Shown here in pieces: positions 18,028 through 24,426 of a DNA stretch of 24,426 nt. The notes under the pieces are model-generated. The model searched no databases and was not told the origin of the DNA. It saw only the letters and a program-made list of their open reading frames with translations. Both the position numbers and the translations under genes were made by a program. Source of the DNA: Triangularia verruculosa (Eukaryota > Ascomycota > Sordariomycetes > Sordariales > Podosporaceae); the NCBI GenBank assembly GCA_033296885.1, contig MU864102.1:1-24426 (forward strand). The letters run 5' to 3'. Position 1 is the first letter of the stretch. The number at the start of each line of letters is the position of its first letter.

Positions 18028-20971
18028 CTACTGTTTGACTTGCAGTACCAATTATTTTGTCCACGACGTGTCCATCTGGCTGCACGTCTGTTGAGCCGTG
18101 GACACAACACCAGGCGATGACGCAGTGAGCCTTATAAAGGTCTCAGTTCCCTGGCAGGGGTTGGCTTGGAAAAGCATTCGTTCTTTTGGTTCTCGAGGTT
18201 GTCTGGGGTCTCGAGGACTCGAGCTAAAAATGGCTGGCATTTGAAACACGCAACGTGCCCTCTACGTGTACCCATTGCTGATTATGCTCGGGATAACTGA
18301 ATCGCCATCGTTGTGAATGGCATCCTACCACAGCATCAGCTTTTTGGCAGCCTCCACTGAAGTTTGATGACTGAAGTATTTGGAGAGCTGGGGAGGGAGC
18401 GGAGCTGGTCGGCAATTCGTGTCTGCACAATAAAAGCTGACTTTGACAAAGAGGCCACTGTCGAGGCCTCTTTCCACGTAAATAGCTGAGCTAATCCGCC
18501 AAGATGGCAGTCCCATGCAGCCATCGCGTTAGCAAATCCGCCACCCTGTTTCTGCCGGGTATGGTTGGATCAGCGATCATCAACAACCTGGAACGCTCAC
18601 AACAAAAGCCGACTCGCAGATGATATTGCGGCATATTCAGGAGGAGGGCTTGGTAATTCCTTGAGCGCTTGGCGCAGGTGCACGATAGGGCAAGTTTCAA
18701 AGCCGACTCGGCGAAGAACAGCCAAATACTCCGACACGTCCAAGAAGGGGGTGTCATCTAATAAAGAATGCCACAAAGCGTACAGGCGGGAAGACGAGAA
18801 AGAGTGAAGCTATCCCGTCTGCCGTCTGTGATATCTAGAAAAGCCACGAGAAGCGAAGAGACGAACAAGGTAACGATGTGAGAATGTGCCCCGCCATCCA
18901 CCAATCCCCCCCCGCAACAATTCCTCGTCCTCGGCCTCTCGGCGCCTGGTGGGGGTGGGGCCTCCATCCCACCGGCGGAATCTTTGTACCCGGTACGCAC
19001 ACAGGTTCCAGCCGCCAATGTCGTGCTGGTTATCGTTGCTCAAGGACTTCGCTCTCTGGCCGTTTCGGTGTAAGTCGAGATTATGAGAGAGTCTGAAGAA
19101 ACGAAACAAATGCAGAGACAGCCAAGAAATTTGTGTGATGATGGTGCGTACGAGTAATCAAAGTATGATTTCCTCGGCCTCATGCCCGGCTCAAACAGCC
19201 TGGGACACACCTGCCAAAACGGTTCAGGCCATGTGAGGGTTCCATGAGCTGGCGGTCAGGACTGGAAGCTGCTCAGTGCTTTGCCGCCCGTCGTTGAAAG
19301 GTTGGAACCGGTACGAGAGTACCATGAGGTAAATGTAGGTCAATTCCTACCTAGGCGCTTGTGGTAAGGGCACCAGGCTGGCAACAACGTTGTGAGGGTT
19401 TTGAGGTTTCATGGCATTACCTCGATGCAACCTTCGTTCCAGCAGTGCAGGCTGTTGCCCAGCAGCCCATTGGATGGTCATAGGGGGGGCTTTTTCAGCG
19501 AGGAGCTTGCTGGTGTCGCTGGTTCACACACCCTCCAACACCTTCTCATGATTCCACCGCTCTAATTGCACATCGTGAGGTCTGTGTGCCCCTTGGCATC
19601 CGCAATCTCAAAGCGACTAAGGAGGTACCTGGAGTGTACAGCCGCCTGCGATTCAGGCCGCCTCCCAACTCAGGTACCGCCACGAGATCCTTGCTACAAC
19701 TCCCTCACACTCTCACACTGCGCTTGCCTTTAGACGGGATAGGTAGGAAGGGTGAGAAAACTTCGGCCGCATGGGCGGAGGAGATAACAGCCACTGCCGT
19801 AACCTGGATGAGCATGACATGAAGATACACACAATAGGGGTGCGTCTCCGAGTCCGCTCTGGCGTGAGGCTTCCAGCTTGAAATGATCCATGAACGAATA
19901 TGTGTGAGCGGGATTGAGGAGGACCCCGCATGTGGGTTAAAGCACCGCAATCCCCCATGTTTCCGTACAGCCATGGATCCTGGGCCACCTAAACGAGCGT
20001 GCGTTAGCACTAACACACCCCCCCACCACAACCGATCGCCCAAAAACCCTCAAGAGCGCCCCCCGGATCCCGTTGCCCGCAGCTGTCCATCCCATACATT
20101 ACCAAACCGTCCCGTCTCCTCGAGCCAAAAACTCTTTTTCGAATCTTTTCCCCTTTTCGAAGCCACCCATCACGCAATGTCGTTATAGTTTCCGGCCCAC
20201 GGGCACGACTCTTATCTCTCACCTTGTTCCATTCCTGGGCCGACCAACACCAACCTCCCATGCGAATCGACCGCCAAGAAGAACCAGAGACCACCGGTAT
20301 TTAAACGTGTAGATCTCGGCCGTTTTGGTGACTTCGACCACAGCGCCACGCCCCCTACAAGCTACACAGGGCGACACAAATCTTGCCGTGCTCATTGAGA
20401 CAGGCTTGGCAGGGAACGACGCAGAGGAAAAAAGATTGCTTCGTGGCCGACTTGCGCGGCCCTGCGTATATATACAACGGGTTGCCGGTGAGCCTTTTGG
20501 CCAGGCTTGTTTCCGCAAGCGTCCGCAAAAACCCGCAGCAGTGAGCCGCCCTCGCTGAATGTCCAGTTGGCTGATTAATGCGAAAAGAAGAGGGGTCCTT
20601 TCCAAGGAGAGAAAAAGGTGGTGTGTGAGCCCTGCCTGCAGGTCGAGACACCAGAACCATATAGGCGTCTTCCTGGTCATCCAGCAGTACCTTCAGGCAT
20701 AGGTCGATCGGTTACGCCGAGAGTGTGGTTGGTGGTTCCAGACAAGCCAGTGGTGTACCTACACTATACATGGTGAAGCTGGGATATCCGGCTCTCTGGC
20801 TACTCAGAACCCCTCGTGCCCTGTGCAGCCGTCCCCCCGCTGTGGTTGCGTTCAATCGAGCGCTAGCGGCGGCTGGGCCCTGACGTATTGAAGAACCACA
20901 CAAGCTGCCTGGCTTTTGTGTGTGCCGCTCACCTTTTCTCACTCTTTCTACGCCTTATTTAATCAGTCACC
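18028..20971. other. Gene-poor region and kinase promoter
   Basis: Almost 3 kb with no supportable gene. Short frames on both strands lack ATG starts and domains; the most protein-like is at about 19487-19822 (+), open with LGIRNLKATKEVPGVYSRLR but no ATG, after an acceptor-like CTTTTTCAG. From about 20000 to 20970 the sequence is CT/CCC-rich, as in fungal promoters. The last kilobase contains TATTTAAA near 20298 and TATATATA at 20467, so the kinase mRNA may have a long 5'UTR. Confidence 0.4.
20467..20474 (+). promoter_or_regulatory. TATATATA element upstream of the kinase
   Basis: A perfect TATATATA about 500 bases before the kinase ATG. It could position transcription with a long leader; no nearer TATA box is obvious apart from TTATTTAAT just before the ATG. 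Confidence 0.3.
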
Positions 20972-23326
20972 ATGGCGGTTTCAGCGCTGGCTGCTGCGGC
21001 TACGCAGACGTCTACTTTAGGTATCTTCACCCTCTTTGATTTAAGCCACGAACGGCTTCTCCCTTCTGCTACTTCTGCTTCTGCTTCTTCACGTTCCCTT
21101 CCTCTTCCTCACCATAACCAAGAAAGCTTTGTCATCAACCGAACATTCTGCTCAACTTTTCTTTCTCCAGAAAACTCCTCATCATCGCGCCCCAATTCCG
21201 ACAGGTCGAGTTATTCCTCGTCACCACGCCAATATCCCACAGAACTCACAGATCCTATCCTGGAAGAAGGTGATGAAACTGATAGCGAAGTCGCCAACGA
21301 GCCTGTCACTCCCGTGAGTGGCCGCCAGTCTCAGGATTTTCAAACGCTTGCCAACCACGAAGTTCATCCGGACGTGGCTCAGGTACAAGCTGACCAGAGC
21401 GTCCCCTCCTTCCCAGCCGTGCGGGCCGGCACCACGCCTGGTTCGAAGCCACCCCTCGTGCTGAACACCGAAGCCGGGAGCCCTCCAAGAGCACCGCCCA
21501 GAAGCTCTTCCTCGTCGGTAATCATTTCCAACTCGCAGCAAACCCCCCGTGCCGCCGAGCCGGCAACACCCACCACAGCTGGCACTTCCTTGGCTGACCA
21601 GGACCCCGCCGCACACCCTCCCGCTAGGCGGCCAACATTCAGCGGCTCGACTATTCGTCGCAACATGTCGAGCTTTATCAAACGAGTCACTCACTCGGAC
21701 AGGACCTCCAGTCCATCCGACTCTAGCAGCACTGTCGGATACTCGGAGCACCCTGTGCACGAGAACGGACGACAGTTGCCAGCTCGAAGGTGGTCTATGA
21801 ACAGGAGTTCGGCTACTACTCGCTCCAACACTCCTCCTTCGCCGGGATCGCCTGTAGAGATGGCTATCCGGAGCAAGGAACAGGCGTCAACGCCAACAGT
21901 GCCTGGCTCCGACGAGTTCATCAAAAAGAAGCCACGTGCTTCCACCAACTTTTTGCGTTCGCGCCCGCATGTTCCCAAGAAAATTGAGCTGCAACTGAGA
22001 CGTCGCGCAAGCAGCTTTGATTATACAAATCAACAAAAGTCTTTGGTTGCGTCCACACCTGACGGCCCAGTTGACATTGAGAAAATCGAGAGACAGATCT
22101 GGGAAATGCCCGCGGAAACGGGAACTGGCCTCAAGGCTCGCCGCATGAGCTTGAGTTTGCCTGATGACTTCGTCGTCGACGTGGCGGAGCTACAGTCAGA
22201 ATTCGAGTACGAGCACAAGTTGCTCGGCCGCCATGGAAAGTCTTTTGGCAAGGGCGGGCACGGCAAGGTCAGAACGATGGCGAGAAAAGGATGCCCTACT
22301 GAGCTCTTTGCCGTCAAGGAATTCCGCAGCAAGTCTCGCTCAGAGACGAAGGAGGATTACGAAAAGAAGATCAAGTCCGAGTACACCCTATCCAAGAGTT
22401 TGAACCACCCCAACGTTGTTGCGACAATACGGCTGTGTATCGATCATGGTCGATGGAACCACGTGATGGAGTTCTGTTCAGAAGGGGATCTGTATGGGCT
22501 GGTGAAAGAGGGCTATCTCAAAGGCGAGGACAAGGAAAAGGACCGCCTGTGTCTTTTCAAGCAGCTTGCCCGGGGTGTGCATTATCTCCATTCCAACGGC
22601 ATCGCGCATCGGGATATCAAGCTCGAAAATCTTCTGATCACCAGCGACAGCGCTCTCAAAATTGCCGATTTTGGCGTTTCGGAGGTCTTTTGCGGCTCAC
22701 ACCCGGGACTCAGAGAATCTGGAGGCCAGTGCGGTAAGAACATGGGCGAAATCCGTCGCTGTGCGCCCGGCATCTGTGGCAGTATGCCTTATATGGCCCC
22801 CGAGGTGCTCAAGAAGGAGGGTGATTACGACCCTCGTGGTGTAGACGTCTGGAGCTCGGCCGTAGTGATGCTTCACTTGATCTTTGGTGGTGCTATCTGG
22901 TCAAAAGCGGAAAGCGGCGACAAGAATTACGACGCGCTCGTCAATGGGTGGAGGAGGTGGAATGAAGCACACAAGGATGTGGATGAGCCCACGATTACCG
23001 AAATGGACTATCCCAAGGTGAAGGCATTCGATTTTGCCGTCAGGCCACCAGCGCTTCGAAGAGTTCTCCTCCAAATGCTCAACCCAGATCCGGATAGACG
23101 AACATCAATCCACGACGTTGTCAACAACCGATGGGTCAAGAACATTGAATGCTGCCAGAAGGCGGACAACGAGGAGCCTGACCCAGCCACCACCATGATC
23201 GACGCATCCAAGAAGGGCTGTCTCATCCGTGGCGGGCAAAAGCTCTTCTGCCACAACCATCTTCCCCCGAAGAAGCAGTTCAGCTCTCATTCTCTAGGCA
23301 AGATGCCCGGTAGCGTCGGGTACTGA
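20972..23326 (+). CDS. Ser/Thr protein kinase, Hal4/Hal5/Npr1-like
   Basis: The open frame is 784 aa; with the likely N-terminal intron removed it is 734. The start is in a strong context (caccATGG). Residues ~60-410 are Ser/Pro-rich and disordered. The kinase domain (~420-715, unspliced numbering) is complete: Gly loop GKGGHGKV 426-433, Lys449 in AVKEF, Glu470 of helix C, catalytic HRDIKLEN with Asp548, DFG 566-568, and APE 609-611 preceded by GICGSMPYM. After APE the block DYDPRGVDVWSS is typical of the fungus-specific Npr1/Hal5/Sat4/Ptk2 group. The activation loop has an extra Cys/Gly-containing insert (FCGSHPGLRESGGQCGKN). In yeasts these kinases regulate plasma-membrane transporters, K+ uptake and salt tolerance; that role here is inference. 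The protein is probably cytosolic, with no transmembrane segment. All catalytic residues are present, so it should be active. Confidence 0.93.
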   Translation: MAVSALAAAATQTSTLGIFTLFDLSHERLLPSATSASASSRSLPLPHHNQESFVINRTFCSTFLSPENSSSSRPNSDRSSYSSSPRQYPTELTDPILEEGDETDSEVANEPVTPVSGRQSQDFQTLANHEVHPDVAQVQADQSVPSFPAVRAGTTPGSKPPLVLNTEAGSPPRAPPRSSSSSVIISNSQQTPRAAEPATPTTAGTSLADQDPAAHPPARRPTFSGSTIRRNMSSFIKRVTHSDRTSSPSDSSSTVGYSEHPVHENGRQLPARRWSMNRSSATTRSNTPPSPGSPVEMAIRSKEQASTPTVPGSDEFIKKKPRASTNFLRSRPHVPKKIELQLRRRASSFDYTNQQKSLVASTPDGPVDIEKIERQIWEMPAETGTGLKARRMSLSLPDDFVVDVAELQSEFEYEHKLLGRHGKSFGKGGHGKVRTMARKGCPTELFAVKEFRSKSRSETKEDYEKKIKSEYTLSKSLNHPNVVATIRLCIDHGRWNHVMEFCSEGDLYGLVKEGYLKGEDKEKDRLCLFKQLARGVHYLHSNGIAHRDIKLENLLITSDSALKIADFGVSEVFCGSHPGLRESGGQCGKNMGEIRRCAPGICGSMPYMAPEVLKKEGDYDPRGVDVWSSAVVMLHLIFGGAIWSKAESGDKNYDALVNGWRRWNEAHKDVDEPTITEMDYPKVKAFDFAVRPPALRRVLLQMLNPDPDRRTSIHDVVNNRWVKNIECCQKADNEEPDPATTMIDASKKGCLIRGGQKLFCHNHLPPKKQFSSHSLGKMPGSVGY
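21021..21170 (+). other. Likely 150-nt intron in the kinase N-terminus, frame-neutral and stop-free
   Basis: The donor is AG|GTATCT and the end is CTGCTCAAC-TTTTCTTTCTCCAG, a branch site, pyrimidine tract and acceptor of fungal type. At 150 nt it is a multiple of three, with no in-frame stop. Splicing joins ...ATQTSTL to ENSSSSRPNS. If retained it would add GIFTLFDLSHERLLPS... (50 aa). Alternative reading: genuine coding sequence. Confidence 0.6.
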
Positions 23327-24310
23327 GAGGTTTGTTTTGTTATGTATCTTGGCTTGACAGGTCAGCGAGCGAGTTTCCTGCGACACGCGGCACTGGCGTT
23401 TAACTGGACTACGATTGGGCGGTCTGGTTTTGCATGATGGCTTTTCAGGGGCGGCGGGTGACTACAGTGTATTACGCGTTGGCTTGACACTTTGCAAGCA
23501 CATCTTATTCACGCACCAACCTACCACAACTTCCTACCACAACAACCACATCTACCCAGTGGTTTCAAATAATCGACGACCGTTACGAATGGATCATGGG
23601 GCAGAGGGAAAGTACAAGGAGAAGCACAGTACATATGTCTTAATGCTGTTGTAAATGGAATCGGAAACATTTTGGGAGGCAAATGGACAGTCTCGAACTT
23701 TTTAGGCGATGGGATGGAGCGGCTCTCTGACGATGTCTCTATTGATGACTCGTATGGACTTTGTCAAGGAGGCAAATTGGTTGTGGATAATTGTTTCACC
23801 TATAGTGCCTCTCTTTGAGGAGTGCGCCGCCTGGCTTTTTTATATTTCTCTTTTCCTCTGGTTTCCCGATAGACAAAAAATAATTCTATACTGCTTCTAC
23901 AATTCTTTTGGTGCATGTAATGTGCAATGCAAATACAAGTGCCAAGGGGCTTGGTGTTCCTCATGTTGAAACCGGTCCAAAAGCAGATGGCGATACCAAC
24001 GTCAGGAAGCCAGTTTAACCAGTACCGGTATCGCGCGTGGCTGTAACTCAAACATCACGGCACTGCTTAGTTTCAGGTTCATGACTTTTTGTTGGGAGTG
24101 ATTGGGGAACTGTCTTGTGGCGGCATGGCCCGCAGTTTGGTGTGGCAGTTACCACCTCTCAGGGCTGCCTTTTGGTTGAGAGCCTGGGGGCTGATGGAGG
24201 ATTTTGCATGTGAGTTCTGGATTTCACATGGCAGCAACGAATCCGCGGAACTACGAATACAGGTCAGAACTTTATCAAAGCAGCACGACATGTGCTTTTT
24301 TACGCCGCGC
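23327..24310. other. Kinase 3' flank
   Basis: About 1 kb with no supportable gene. It has a direct repeat of CTACCACAAC near 23520-23545 and AT-rich pieces near 23840-23900. An 86-codon ATG frame at 23709-23969 is hydrophobic and Cys-rich near its end but without a family, so I treat it as chance in 3'UTR sequence. Confidence 0.45.
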
Positions 24311-24329
24311 GGGGGGGGGGGGGGGGGGG
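24311..24329. repeat. Poly-G homopolymer (19 G) near the right end
   Basis: Nineteen G in a row, followed by about 100 bases ending in an A-rich tail. Read inwards from either end, both edges show AT-rich sequence, then a C run, then a similar ~30-base motif. It probably marks an assembly or repeat boundary. Confidence 0.85.
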
Positions 24330-24426
24330 CGACTTGGGGGACCGGATAAACAAAAGGAGAACCCGGGGCGGTTTGTTTTAAACAAATTTAAAAGCCGGAT
24401 GTTGTGAAGGAAAAAATAAAAAAAAT

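Noticed and set aside
19487..19822. Plus-strand open frame with LGIRNLKATKEVPGVYSRLR
   Set aside because: There is no ATG, a stop lies just before an acceptor-like site, and no partner exon was found.
23709..23969. 86-codon hydrophobic ORF after the kinase
   Set aside because: It lies within the probable 3'UTR and AT-rich flank, with unconvincing codon use and no family.
1..24426. Telomere, CRISPR array, 5S rRNA, transposase or virus-derived gene
   Set aside because: I looked for TTAGGG arrays at the ends, spaced direct repeats, 5S landmarks and retroelement or transposase motifs by eye and saw none.

Overview
This window looks like nuclear DNA of a filamentous ascomycete (Pezizomycotina, most likely a sordariomycete). 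The protein genes have few, short GT-AG introns with CTAAC/CTAAT-type branch sites. Coding sequence is GC-rich with C-ending codons, spacers are CT-rich, and there is an intron-bearing nuclear elongator tRNA-Met. I see no operons, ribosome binding sites, bacterial elements, CRISPR arrays or recognisable transposase genes. Both ends pass through long homopolymers (25 C on the left, 19 G on the right) into AT-rich sequence, which suggests that the window is a whole contig.

Layout, left to right. (1) 581-1216 (+) encodes a secreted protein with two copies of one cysteine module either side of a Thr/Ser linker. (2) 1406-1624 (+) is a small coding-like ORF. (3) 2022-3417 (+) is the IMP-specific 5'-nucleotidase ISN1, with one 61-nt intron. 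(4) A tail-to-tail 3' spacer follows. (5) 4395-6200 (-) encodes a 601-aa low-complexity coiled-coil protein. A heptanucleotide tandem repeat abuts its start codon, and upstream of it lies a coding-like stretch that is out of frame by exactly one heptamer. (6) About 14.8 kb (6.2-21.0 kb) has no long ORF but is not empty. It holds a three-exon gene for a 78-aa Cys-rich protein of the fungal MCxYxQ...CGH type (8897-9537, -), an intron-containing tRNA-Met(CAU) (13043-13172, -), and several weaker small candidates: 8185-8604 (-), 10687-11235 (+), 14595-14816 (-) and 15929-16312 (+). It also holds a degenerate ~21-bp tandem array (17899-18027). (7) 20972-23326 (+) encodes a Ser/Thr kinase of the fungal Hal4/Hal5/Npr1 type. 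Its N-terminal region contains a likely 150-nt intron that keeps frame and has no stop, so it is easily mis-annotated as coding.

The genes do not form an obvious pathway or cluster. ISN1 serves purine nucleotide turnover, the kinase family regulates plasma-membrane transporters and ion homeostasis, and the first gene product is probably cell-wall associated or secreted. I recognise no new multi-gene system. The best leads are the heptamer-linked reading frames at 6.2-6.4 kb, the hidden small multi-exon genes, the duplicated Cys module and the frame-neutral kinase intron. The small candidate genes rest on reading frames and splice signals judged by eye, without alignments or transcripts.
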